Assembly (NCBI RefSeq): GCF_000002995.4
Contig: NW_025062479.1
Coordinates: 6,565,221-6,629,220 of the forward strand
Reading direction: 5' to 3'
DNA from: Brugia malayi
Lineage: Eukaryota > Nematoda > Chromadorea > Rhabditida > Onchocercidae
Length of the DNA: 64,000 nt
In this document: positions 12,901 through 24,232 of the stretch, piece by piece
Layout: the number at the start of each line of letters is the position of its first letter
How positions within the stretch are numbered: position 1 is the stretch's first letter
Translations under genes and position numbers: made by a program
The notes under the pieces: model-generated
The model's database searches: none
What the model saw: only the letters and a program-made list of their open reading frames with translations
What the model was told of the DNA's origin: nothing

Positions 12901-15244
12901 TCATATAATTTGCTAAAAATAACTTCGAAAGATTGAAAATATTTTCCTAAAGAGGAACAATGAATCTAAAACGGGTATCCTGTGAATATCAAAAATATCA
13001 AATGTCCAGATAAACTGCTAATTTTACAAAATAACTAACAAAAAAATTAAAAATTCCTACACCAAGTAACCCTGCCAACAAATTAAATTTAAATATTTTC
13101 TTTATCAGTATGACTTGAAACAAGATAAGAAAATAAATCGACAGGAAAAACACAATCCGCAACTAACAGTCCTTAACTTCTATTGAACTATCGCAAATAG
13201 TTACTTTTCGAACTTCAAGTCCAAAAGCACAACAAAACTTAAGACCCTTATCCCACCATTAACTAAACCATCAAAATCAAAACGATGACTGCTAACTCCG
13301 AAAAATTGGAGATCCAATTTTTGTGCTTTCCATTTCTTCTAGAAATTGAAAACATTGCATTACAAGTGATAAGCTGAACATTTATGTGAAACTTCGACAT
13401 CCACAACATATTAAATGATAATTATTCAAGTTGAAGGTTGTGAATACCCAGAGCACTACCATCTTCCAGGAGACATTAAAAAATTCGACCAGTTAACCAC
13501 TAAAGTAACACATAAATTAATAACTGTTGACACAAATTTATGCAAAATTATTTAAACAGCCAATTCAATTTTCTATGTCTTCTAATCACTTATACTCAAC
13601 TTTCACTTGGAACTGCTTGCCTAAATGACATATGCCTCCAGCCACCCACCGCTTATCTTCAGAAAATCCTAACTGATTATTGCATATAGAATCTTTACAT
13701 GTGAATAGGTGAGTGGATTGCGATAATTACTAGAGAAATTACCAGTCCCAATTGATTTCCTGATTTCATCCATGGCCAATATTGTAAGCACAATTCCAAG
13801 AAAGTCCAAGGAAGCCAAATGTTATTTTGATGTAAACGAGAATAAAAAGCCGAGAGAAACTTCAAGATTTAATTCGTAATACTCCGACTAAATTAGCTTA
13901 GTTAGAAACAGTCATTATTACTGGTCTGTTCATTTTTTTATTTGCTAAATCAAGGATGAAAGAACTACTAAAGCTCTTAATCACACCAATAATTATTATA
14001 CAAAATAGTTTTATAAAAATTTAACTGTTTTTCTGGTCAATAAAACATTATCCGGAATAAAAAACAAGTTATGTAACTGATCCTTTTTAAGCAGCAGAAT
14101 TACATCTGCTTTAGAAAAAAGCATTTGAAATCTTAATTATTAAATGGTGACAGTATCTGAAGAAGTCCTTCAATACAGCAAAAATATGTATGCCTCGATT
14201 ACCTCTTTGTCTACTAACAGAAGACTTTGTTTTTCCGATGATGCAACTGAATGTCAGAAAACATGCCTGTAAACCGAAGTATTCAGTCACATCTTTTCAT
14301 TAATTCATATAATGTTAATAGACAATTCAAATTAATGGTTAAGAAATTTGTTCTATAATTTGCAACACTAATTATGATAACAGGAAGAAAGTTTCCCGAT
14401 GTTTATCAAGAAATAACAGTCTTAATTAAAATTTGGTAATTTAAAGTAAAAACTATTTTAGGAAACAAGAAATTTAAACCACTAATTCTTGAGATGTTAG
14501 TGATACTAAATTTCATCCCGGCATTCAAGATTTTCATAACTATTTTTATAAACAAAACGAAGTGAGAAAAGACCAAGATGAATAAAGATGGGAATTGAAG
14601 GACAGAGCTGGCTTTCCGTGCTATGCCAGGCCACGTCATTTTATTGGATCAGTATAAATGTTAGACACTCAACATACATACGAACTTAGCAAATCAGAAA
14701 GTCAAAATACTTGGAGAATTCATCCAGAAAAGTGAATTACTAAAAAAATTTTCAGTGTTAGTTAACCCTTGACCATCAAAAGTACAGCATCTTTCAAACA
14801 GTCATAGAATTCCAGAAAGTTGCGAAAGTTTTCAAAATCTTTTTTAAGAAAACCAAGCAATTTCTAAGCAAATGTCTATAACCTGTCAAACTGTAAAAAT
14901 CTAGAAAATAGCGCATCTTTATCCAGAAAATGCGCTATTCTTCTGTCTTCTTTAATAGCTTTCATTTCGAACAATCCTATCGAGAAAAAGATGATTCTGT
15001 GAAAGAAGGAAAAAGTAGTAAAAAGCTGTAAGAAACGGAAAAATTGTAGAATATGAAATGAATAAACAATAAGAAAAAAATTATAGTGAAGTAAGTGTAA
15101 GCAGTGCTTATTCTCTGTTAAAAATCCCCGACTTTCCCAAAACCTTACCTGAGAAAAGGAAATCAAACAAGTTCAGTGATCTAAATCCTCGCATATTTAC
15201 AATGAGAATCAGACCTGCAGACTATGCATACATATATGCATAGT

Positions 15245-15278
<34 letters not shown>

Positions 15279-17480
15279 GTATATACAAAGGCGGGGTGCA
15301 GACAAAGAAAGAGATGAAGTGACGTATGCAGGGGAAGCAGTCTTGGGACATAATCAATAACACTACAGAGAGTGTGTGGAAAGATAGCGTTGAAAGAAAA
15401 CCATGATCGAAGAGTTTCTCCATCGAATTTTCAATGAGAACAGTGACGAGTGATAAAGGCATGTCGTGTCGTCACTTCCATTAAAGTTTAATCATGTTCG
15501 GAAGGGACAAATGGTTGTATTGCAGTAGTTGGTGTAACTTGTGTGGATATCACTCCCTCACAATGATTTATGTTGTTAAAACACAGCATGTTAATATGAT
15601 ATATGATTTGAAGTTCATTGTCCCCATGCTCACTCCCATCTAGAGTCTGGATTTTGCTAATTATCAGTGCAAATGTTCACGGTCAATTCAACACATTATG
15701 ATAGGGAAATACAGAAACTCAACTTGAAAGAGTGATCACTAATAAATAAATGAAAAGTTGAAAGCTTTCAGATAAACAGTTCATAACATGCAAATATTAG
15801 TTCAAGCTTGACCAGATAACTGGATAAGTGTGGCATTCATCCACTGATATTTTAATCACTTTTCTGCAACTCTTTAGGATCTATATAATCACTTCTCAAA
15901 TACAGTTCAGATGAATATGGAGTCGAAAAATAAGAATAGGAAATCTTTAACAGTTCTTTAATAGCCATTCGATGACACAATTTCTGCTAAGTGATAAGAC
16001 GACCGCTGTCTAGAAGAGGATTGTATGAACAGACATAGGTGGGCAGCAAAGAGAATAAGCGACAGTAAATGGGAAAAAAAGGAGAACACACAAAAGGAAC
16101 CATTTCTACTCTTTAAAAATAGTTTCTTTAGAATTGTATCCTAGTGAAAAGACGATAAGATTTATTTGCTAACAGCGATACGCGCCATAGATGGCAAACT
16201 TGCAAAATGTCGAACACTTTTATTCGGGAGTGATAGAATTCTACGATGAAATGGCATAACATCATTATACGGCCAAAACGGATGCATAAACCGGGAAAGA
16301 AAGCAAAAGAGGAGGACCTATCTTCGATAAGGACCAGTGCACTGCTGCTGAAGTTGTTAGTGACTTGTTATCGAGGGATAGCCCTGTTCCTTCTTACTAG
16401 AAAAATGAAAGGACACACTGTTCTGACTACGCTGAAACAATCGTTAGTTCCTCTAATGGTAACCAATAAGTAGCAAATTGGAGATACCCAAGGCTATGAA
16501 GAAGGAGAAATAAAACATGCAGGTGCAGTCGCATATATCGATCTCCTCATCAACATGTACATTAGATGCAGGTACAGTCGATCCTCACCCTCATCCTGTT
16601 CTTCTTACAGACGTTTCTCTCCATGACAACTTGATCATACCATTCAAGTCTTTCTTTAATTGAATTAAATGTTGGCACTACCGCTACTTATTATAATTGT
16701 CATTATGCTAACTACTAGAAAATAAAAAACAAGTTACTCAGACTAGTGCAGTAGGTTGAAATAAGCGGAATGCTAAGTGTGGCATATTTCAGATTCTTCT
16801 AGTAACTATGAGTCAAGAAAAAGATTACTGAAACTGTCGGGTTTTACATATTATTGGACGTGAATTTCGCATTTGAAAATAATCATCTAAAAAAGGTCTA
16901 GTCATATGATTAGATTTTAATAATAGTTGATTTCGTTAGAGCCAATTCTAACTTTATTTGAAGGACAAAGTATTTTCATGCATAAATCATCAGTGATACA
17001 AAGACTGTCACGAACTTTCTAGACAATCAATGAATTGAAAAGCAAGGATTCAACTATTTGCTATTTCATTTCACCTTTCCATAGAGTACTTCTGCTTTCA
17101 ATTTTTTAAAGAATTGGAAGGAGTGAACAATCGTTGTTATATATAGATAATGGAAATGCGAAAGCACAGAAAAGGAAGAAGGGAAGCACATAATAGACAA
17201 ATTTGAAAAGTATGAAAAAGATAGCCCAAGCAGGCACTGTATTTGACAGCTGCACATTTTACTTCATTGAGCATTTGTTCTATCGAATGTTCAATGAATA
17301 CACCAATAGCCATCAATGGACAAATTTCAGTTAGGATATAAAAACAGTACTTATTTGAATGTGAAACTGAATAGCGATCTAATCTATATTCATAAGGCAT
17401 GAACTTACCTTCTCATTCTTGGTTTGGCTTCGCGAAGAAAGATTTGTGAAGGGATTTAACCACGGTTGTTGCAAATTAGT
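6990..17480 (-). CDS. nrfl-1: NHERF/NRFL-1-like PDZ scaffold, 5' part missing
   Basis: Six exons in consistent phase: 17409-17480, 12029-12202, 11628-11771, 8780-8827, 7417-7543 and 6990-7117, about 230 residues. Exons 2 and 3 make one PDZ domain: DPTEEFGFNLHAEKNRGHFV holds the carboxylate-binding GFNL loop, and EVVSLIKKNP is its last helix. The C-terminal exon (GIPDIFKLSAGEARSRLVSR, then KKDP and a final KEKYKLVSNM) resembles the tail of nematode NRFL-1, which in vertebrate NHERFs binds ezrin/radixin/moesin. The product should tether membrane proteins to the cortical actin skeleton. Known NHERFs carry two PDZ domains; I found only one, equivalent to the second. The first PDZ and the start codon should lie upstream of 17480 but were not seen. 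Introns of 5.2 kb and 2.8 kb are unusually long for this window. Confidence 0.8.
15221..15244. repeat. Perfect 10-bp palindrome beside a CA repeat
   Basis: ACTATGCATA at 15221-15230 is mirrored as TATGCATAGT at 15235-15244 with a 4-base loop. It lies inside the 5.2 kb intron of the PDZ gene and directly abuts a dinucleotide run. Confidence 0.8.
15245..15286. repeat. CA/TA microsatellite
   Basis: An AC dinucleotide run of about 13 units passes into an alternating TA stretch ending near 15286. It lies in the long intron of the PDZ gene. On the other strand it makes a chance frame of alternating Val and Cys, which is not a gene. Confidence 0.9.
16517..16580. repeat. Short direct repeat, 14 of 15 bases
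   Basis: ATGCAGGTGCAGTCG at 16517-16531 recurs as ATGCAGGTACAGTCG at 16566-16580. It sits in a patch of the PDZ-gene intron (about 15.95-16.65 kb) that looks richer in G and C than its surroundings. No coding function seen. Confidence 0.6.
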
Positions 17481-20400
17481 CTGTAGTTGAAAATACCAAT
17501 GCGAGAAAGGCAAGTTTATTGTAAGAGACATAGCTTCACATTGGTGGTGCGGTTCTTAATACATTGTCTTCTCCTCGAGTACTTGTTGAGTTAGTTTACC
17601 AATGGTTTACAGCACGGAACATACTCAATAATAATAAACAGTTATCAATTTGATGGTGAAACTGTAAGGACTGCAAGCACAAACATTCGCCACGAAACAA
17701 TTAAAAAATACTAAATTGAAAAACCAGCCCTTTTTGAGAGGAACACAGACAACATGAAGTAAGGGCAGTGTTCATGGAGGCATGCCTCTTACACCATTCC
17801 AAGTTTTCCCTGATATCAGAAAAAGCTGATGCTGCAGTGGACTCTCCTTGATTCTTTGAATTACCTATAAATAAATTTTCACTTCTGTTTCCTTTCTTGG
17901 AATTTGTGATCTCTTTAAAGAAACTGCTAGTGAATCAGCAACTCACCTATCTTATTCATTTTTCATTATTGTCATGATTATCACTGTGTACTAGAAAAAA
18001 CGTTTCTGAATAATTTGAAATATCTTCGTGTCCGACACTTTCGTTTTTCCTATTGATGAAAGGCAAAACACTGAAGTTAGAGTAGCACTGGGAATTACTC
18101 GCAAATCATAAATCACTTTCTTTATAAAAACTGAAAAAATGTTAGGTGAAGCAGTTTAATCGATTTGAAGTTTTTTGTTGATGGCACGAATATCTTATGC
18201 TTAAAGGAAGAGTTAAACAAAGTAGATATTCCCGCAGAGCTGGACAACAATATCAAAAGAGAAGGAAGTGGACAATCAGGAAATGAAGTCACCGTGCTGA
18301 ACGTATTACTGAATAATTCCAACTCCGCATTCATAAATTGCCTCTGTTTCCCCATTTCCTTTTTTTTTTCTTTCTTTCTCCCACACACAATCTTTTAACA
18401 CCCATCGTACTAGAGGTCATTTCCTGAAAGTGTTCAAAATTTATGGTAATAATAGAAACAGTTTCATTCACAACAGTACAACAGAAAAATAATGCACCCT
18501 GCCCAGAACAAAAAAACGATTAGCAAAAATGCAAGACTTCTGCTATATTTTTGCAATACGCTAGCGGACGATTGTGGAACTTTTAAATCTGCCATCACGG
18601 TTAGTTAAAATAATAAAATGATAGGATTATCACGGATAAGGAAAGTAAATGATAAACAGTCCTGAGAGAGGGAATAACCTGAATTATATGTATAGCATAT
18701 TAAAAGCAGTATCAAAAGAAAATGTCATTGGCATATTTTTGGCAAAGATTACCAAAACTTCATTCACAAATGACAAAGCTAACTAATCAAAGTCATTATG
18801 AAATAAAACTTCGTCCACGTGAAGCAAATGGTTCTGCCGGAAACAATTCCACTGACATTAACCACTATACTTTTATATTATCAGTATTACTCGAGTTCAA
18901 AATGGCATATAAGAACTCTTATTCCAAGAAACAAAGCAGTGGTGGTAGAATGTGGAGCTTAATTACCTCTTAATTCTCTTATGCAATCCTAATTCCCTTA
19001 TGCAACTGCCCGATATTCAGATAGAGTTCCCCATCTATGTAAGCTCTCTGTAATATTAGTACTATTAAGTGGATAGTGAATATTAAGAGTAAGGATGAAA
19101 AACACACCATTAAAGCTTGCTGTTATGAGTAAAGTTAGTGTAAAAAGTGTATGCTTTACACTATTTTCCCTTTCTGTCAACTGATTTTGTGGCATATTTT
19201 AAGTTGTGACAATCCTTATACTAAATTTTAAAAAATGAGAAATTGGAAAGAAAACAAGAATTAGCACCGTTCACGCAGAAACAATCTAGCATGATTAACA
19301 GTTAAGCATATCAGATGAAAACCAGGAACTTGTGATACTCAGAGTAAAAGTTCTCTGTCACTTATAACTCAGTTGTTTCTCTACACAACATGATTACTAA
19401 ACATGTGTTTTTCTTGGTCATTGAAGACTGTCCGAATAACAACCCGAAGATGAAGGAACAAGTTACTGACTAGCAATGGTGACATATATCCCTAAGTCAC
19501 AGTTAAAACACAAAAATAAAGAACACAAATGAAAGCTGAGACGATTTCTAGAAGCAGCGGCGTTATTACCAACAATAGTTTAAACGAAAAGCACCAAAAA
19601 AGTTGTTAGACCTTATTACAACAGAACAACAATCATTAGTAATATAAAAACGGGCAAAGAAAAAGGGTTCAGAGGTGCAAAGCAGACAAAAATCAATGAG
19701 CGATAACGGCAGCAGCAAACAAATTGGTTAAAGATATTTTCATCAATGGAAGCAGCATAGAGTGTAGTTGCTCCACATCGGACAAGTAGGAAAAGTTAAG
19801 ATACTGAACGTAGCCGCAACAGATTCCAGACATTTACCCAAGCGACAGAAAATGCTTAAATAATAATTGGCACATAAAACTACCTCAATCCATTTCGAAA
19901 ACATAGTGAATCCAGAAATATTATGACCCAGAATTAATCTCATTCCAAAGGAAAGTTACACAACCAGTCAACTTCGGAAAATATTTTCATATAAAAAGAA
20001 ATGAAGTGTAGCGATATGTTCCCATCATGAAAACCTGATATAAAACTCAGTGTTGCAACTACAATTAAAAGTAGGCATATTCACGGAGTGATTAAAAGAA
20101 TATAATCCTTTATTTAACATCGAGTTGTTTTTTCTAAAGAAAATGTAGACACTTGTTAAATGTAATCACTGTCCCTGCCAAAGCATATTATAGTAATGTC
20201 ATCTTAACCACAAGATATCATCAACTCACTCCATTTACAACTACCATAATTACCATCTATATCTCTCACTTCTGATGGAGTATATTTCTGCAATTTATTT
20301 TCCTTAACAGTGTGGTATTGTTAAAAAATTCTTAACTCCCAAAAAGTGTTATCTCAACAATAATTAAGGTACGAAGTTCCTTGCTGGGATTCAACGCATG

Positions 20401-20843
20401 CAACGTACTATGTAATCACAAGAAAGCGTGGCCATCGATTTAACGAAGGCAGTAAGCAAAAAATAAAAATCATTTACAACAACATGCTTGAAATATGTGA
20501 GGTCTCTACTTAACACAGTATAACAGTTAAGCGATCAAATTTCTTTTATGATTAGTGAAATTTCTGACGAAAAAAGACAGCGAGCAATAATTTATAGGAA
20601 CTATAAAAATAGCAAAACACTTCCCAATTCAAACATAAAAATAAAAGCTGTTGCTGAGTTAAAAGTTCTAATATTCCTTCACCCAATATAATGGAAAATA
20701 ACTGTGTTATGTGTATTTTCGAATGAGTTAAAAAAAAAAAAATAATTTTGTAAACAATAGGTCAACAATATGGAGATGCCAGTACTTTCATGAATCACCC
20801 CGACAAAACATATCAACAAATTTTTGCCAAAAAAATATATGAA
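17481..20843. other. Region that should hold the 5' part of the PDZ gene
   Basis: No exon with a PDZ-like reading was found on the minus strand between the first visible PDZ-gene exon and the CRELD gene. Splice-donor-like sites near 17947 and 18970 are not preceded by an open frame that fits. The open frames at 18165-18398 (+) and 18122-18388 (-) oppose each other and look like chance. Confidence 0.4.
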
Positions 20844-21028
20844 TTATAATTCATCCGTCGTGGAAATCTGACTATTTCGCTTGTGATTTCTTTCACTTTC
20901 CACTTTTGAATTCGACAAATCCTTTTGCGGGTTCTCAAAATTTTTCGTCGTAATATCGATTTCGAAGTTCTCTAAATTGCCACTGCTCTTCCTATTTTTG
21001 GCCCTTTCCTCATTAATCGCACTAGGTG
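20844..21028 (-). CDS. crld-1: CRELD alternative last exon, soluble isoform ending TDEL
   Basis: This exon also starts in phase 1 after TTTTTACAG and joins the same donor at 22265, giving ...EVDVKAPSAINEER. It encodes about 60 charged, non-hydrophobic residues and ends STTDEL before TAA at 20844. TDEL resembles the KDEL/HDEL signal that returns soluble proteins to the ER. Because both last exons have the same phase and each ends in its own stop, they are best read as mutually exclusive terminal exons. Confidence 0.82.
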
Positions 21029-24000
21029 CTGTAAAAAGCTATATTGGCAAATCATAAAATATATAAAGAAATTTATGAAAAAACAAAAATTGCAAGTATT
21101 TCCCATGAACAACTCATCTAATCTTGCATTTCTGCTGTTTTTAGCAGAAAGTGAATTTCATTTGTTGAAAATCAGATTTGACGAATTCACGTGCTGAATC
21201 GTATTCATGCAGGTAATAATCAAAAACAATTCTTAGTCAGTAATTATGCAAATCTGTACTTCGCTTTACACATCAATTTATATAAAGATTAACAGAAAAT
21301 GGGAGAAGCTTCCAGATGAAACGAGGATAAGACGTCTGGGACAATTTTTGAAACAGCTAGTAGATCAAAGCAAGGAATGTGGAATTTTAGAAAGTGTGCT
21401 GTGATCAAAATAAAATTCAATGAACAAAGCCATGAGTGCACACAGAGCAGCGAATACAAATAAACTGAATGACCGCCGCCAAATGACCACTATTACTAAT
21501 ATACAAAGGCCTGTAATCGAAAACGAACGAAGTAACCTGTCTGGTCGTACCCACAATTTCCCAGGCGAAGCTGAAAAGCATTACAGCAGTAAATGTTATA
21601 ATAAAATGTACCAACACTCAAGAATACTGTCAACAAAATCTGATATTTTAGCATCACCGCATCACCATTCACATTAAGTACCCAACAATTCCATGGTAAT
21701 TATTGTTAAACAGCTTTAAAATGCTAATATGAAAGCAGCTTTTACATTTAGAATACTAAAAGATTAGGCATATAAAACAAAACAGAGATCACCATAAAAG
21801 TGTGAATATAACATTATACCGATTTTGATCAGCCTAATGTGCTGTAAAGTATTATGCCATAAAAAAAAAAACGTCATGCTATTTACCTCAAGAAGAACAT
21901 ATAAGGACAAAACGGTGATAGTGTTTTCAAAAAATTTTTCCTATGTTTTAACATTTCTAAAGGTTGGTTATATATATTAGGGTAAAATTAAACCGAGAAA
22001 CAGCAGCGTGTTCTCGCCTCTAGAATAAGACAAGACTTACAAGTAAGTGTCACAATATACATGAATTTAAATATTAAAAATTTTGCCACATATATTTGGC
22101 AAATACCAGAACATACTTAAAAACAACACCTATTTCAACAAAGCATAAAGTAAATTAAACCTGGAGGACACTTCTATAATATTTTTAAGCGAGAAAATAA
22201 AAAAAAAAAAAAAAGAAAAAAAAAAAACAGAAGGTTTTTCTACAAAAAGAAAATCGAGACATACCTTTAACGTCAACTTCACAAATACCCTTAGAGCCTT
22301 TGACAAAGCCTTTCTCACATATACATTCGTATGAACCATCTGTATTAATGCACTTAACATGTTCACCAGTACACCGATTTTCATCAAGACATTCGTTGGT
22401 ATCTGTAAAACCAAAAAAAAATTGAATAAACTTTAAAAATAACTGTTTAAGCGATAGTGAAAATATACTTTGCTCCATGTAAAGAAATCTGCAAGAACAT
22501 TAATTCCACAATACGGTTAAAACTGGAACTTTTCGAACCTTCACATTCATTGTTATCATTCATGACCCACCCAACATGACACTCTTTACAATTTCCTGGC
22601 CCACCAGCAGAACAACCGCCTCTACACGATTTGTGACATTCTAGAAATGTCAAAGGCATTATAAATAATGAAAACCGTAAAAGATTTAGTTATTCCACTT
22701 CATAAGTGAAATCGTCATATTTTTCTAATTTCCAAGCATTAAAAAAATTGGCAAAAAATATTAAAAAGTAAAAACACTTCAAAATATTCATCATATCCAT
22801 TTGTTTTAGTGCATAATGCACTGTGTATAATTAAATTTACCCTTGCAAATGAAAGCAGAACTATTTCGCGTAGCGTAATAATTTGCATCACAGTTGCTAC
22901 ACATAAAGCCAACATAACCTATGTCACACCTGCACTTACCACTCCCTTCTCGAGAGCCATCACCCTAAAACTTATTATCGTAAAAGTATCAATTTAATTT
23001 CTTTTACTATTTTTGGTTTCATTGGAACTTTTTTCAAAACTGACAGATTTTTAATGGAAACCTGACAAGATCCATGGCCAGAACAAACTGGAAGACCTTT
23101 ATCAACACCAGGACAAGGTTTGCAATCTGCACCAAAATGTCCCGCATTGCAACATAACCGCAACTTTTCGTAACAAAACCACTTCAGGAAATCAGGATTG
23201 GAAAGCTGTTTATGGAAGTACCAGTTCTCAATGCTCTCTTCATGTTCTTCAACCAACTGCTGACACTGCAATATCGTTATAATTAATTTTGCCTTTGTAA
23301 AAACCTATAGCGTTTCAAATAAAACGACTTTTAATGAACGAATGCTGCTGGTAACCGTTCAGATACCTTGAATTCGATATCCTTGACATCTCTAAATCCA
23401 TTCGAATCATCCAAATATTTCATTTTACATAGATACTCCATAATCTCTATCAATCTTATTTCACTAAAACGATAAAGATTATACAGCACTGTGAACTTTC
23501 AATAAATTTTTTGGTTAATTTCAAATATTTCAGTCCCAAATATCCCATAAAAACTCCTCTTTGAAAGCAAAGACAAAAGTTCACCTAAAAACTACCTTAG
23601 CTTTATGTGTACCAACTTTATCATTATCCTTTATCCTTTATCATTAGCTTTATACAAAATTTTTTGAATTACAGTCCACATAAAGTTCTATATGAACTAG
23701 TCTTTCACACTCACAATTTACAATCAAACCTTAAACATATCCAATGCTAATTTTTGAAAGAACAAATTTTAACCAAAATTAACTTTAACAGAAAGAGATT
23801 CTAAAAATATCAACAAACCTTCTGGCAAACTTTCCCAACTTTTTCTCCTCCCAATCAGTATTTCCACCAGCAAAGTGCTGATTTTCAGTTTTTTTCAGGC
23901 CCTACAAAATAAACTAGAAAAACTGGTGCAAAAATAGAATTTATACATACGTAGTATCTCTAAAATAAGTCATCCTTACATTACATATATGCACTCTTTA

Positions 24001-24232
24001 CCAAACCAGAATCTATAACTGTGGATGTAAAAAAGATTTCCAAAGTTCAGAACGAATCCTACATTGCCAAAATGTTAAATAACTTTAATAACTCTGTTTA
24101 TCCTTAAGAAATAGTACCTGCCATTATAAAACAAACCGCTTTGAATGTTTCCACGACAAGCGAGCAGTATTTACATTTATCAATGTATGCAGCGAATCCC
24201 AATGTGACCATGAAAATCAGCCAATAGATCAT
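20844..24232 (-). CDS. crld-1: CRELD-family ER disulfide isomerase, two isoforms
   Basis: Seven shared exons (24137-24232, 23819-23901, 23367-23463, 23062-23265, 22841-22964, 22539-22640, 22265-22402), all phase-consistent, are followed by one of two last exons. The protein starts with a signal peptide (MIYWLIFMVTLGFAAY), then a CxxC (CKYC, residues 20-23) at the head of the CRELD N-terminal domain with FAGGNTDWEEKKLGKF, then cysteine-rich and EGF-like modules, and a calcium-binding EGF domain beginning DTNECLDENRC. CRELD proteins are ER folding factors; in C. elegans the family supports maturation of acetylcholine receptors (recalled). Total length is about 349 residues with the proximal last exon or 342 with the distal one. 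The donor of exon 1 was set at GCG|GTTTGT, which keeps the conserved frame; a nearby GTACTA would break it. Confidence 0.93.
21365..21570 (-). CDS. crld-1: CRELD alternative last exon, membrane isoform
   Basis: This exon starts in phase 1 after TTTTCAG and joins the donor at 22265 to give ...EVDVKASPGKLW. It encodes 68 C-terminal residues with two closely spaced hydrophobic segments, about residues 299-312 and 315-336, separated by a pair of arginines (WRR). This matches the paired membrane spans at the C-terminus of CRELD1 proteins. The stop TGA ends at 21365. It is the proximal choice in transcription order. Confidence 0.88.

Noticed and set aside
14213..14267. Exon-like stretch with acceptor and donor on the minus strand in the PDZ-gene intron
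   Set aside because: The donor leaves one base, which does not fit the following PDZ exon, and the translation is not PDZ-like.
15181..15462. 93-codon minus-strand frame
   Set aside because: It is created by the CA microsatellite, read as alternating Val and Cys.
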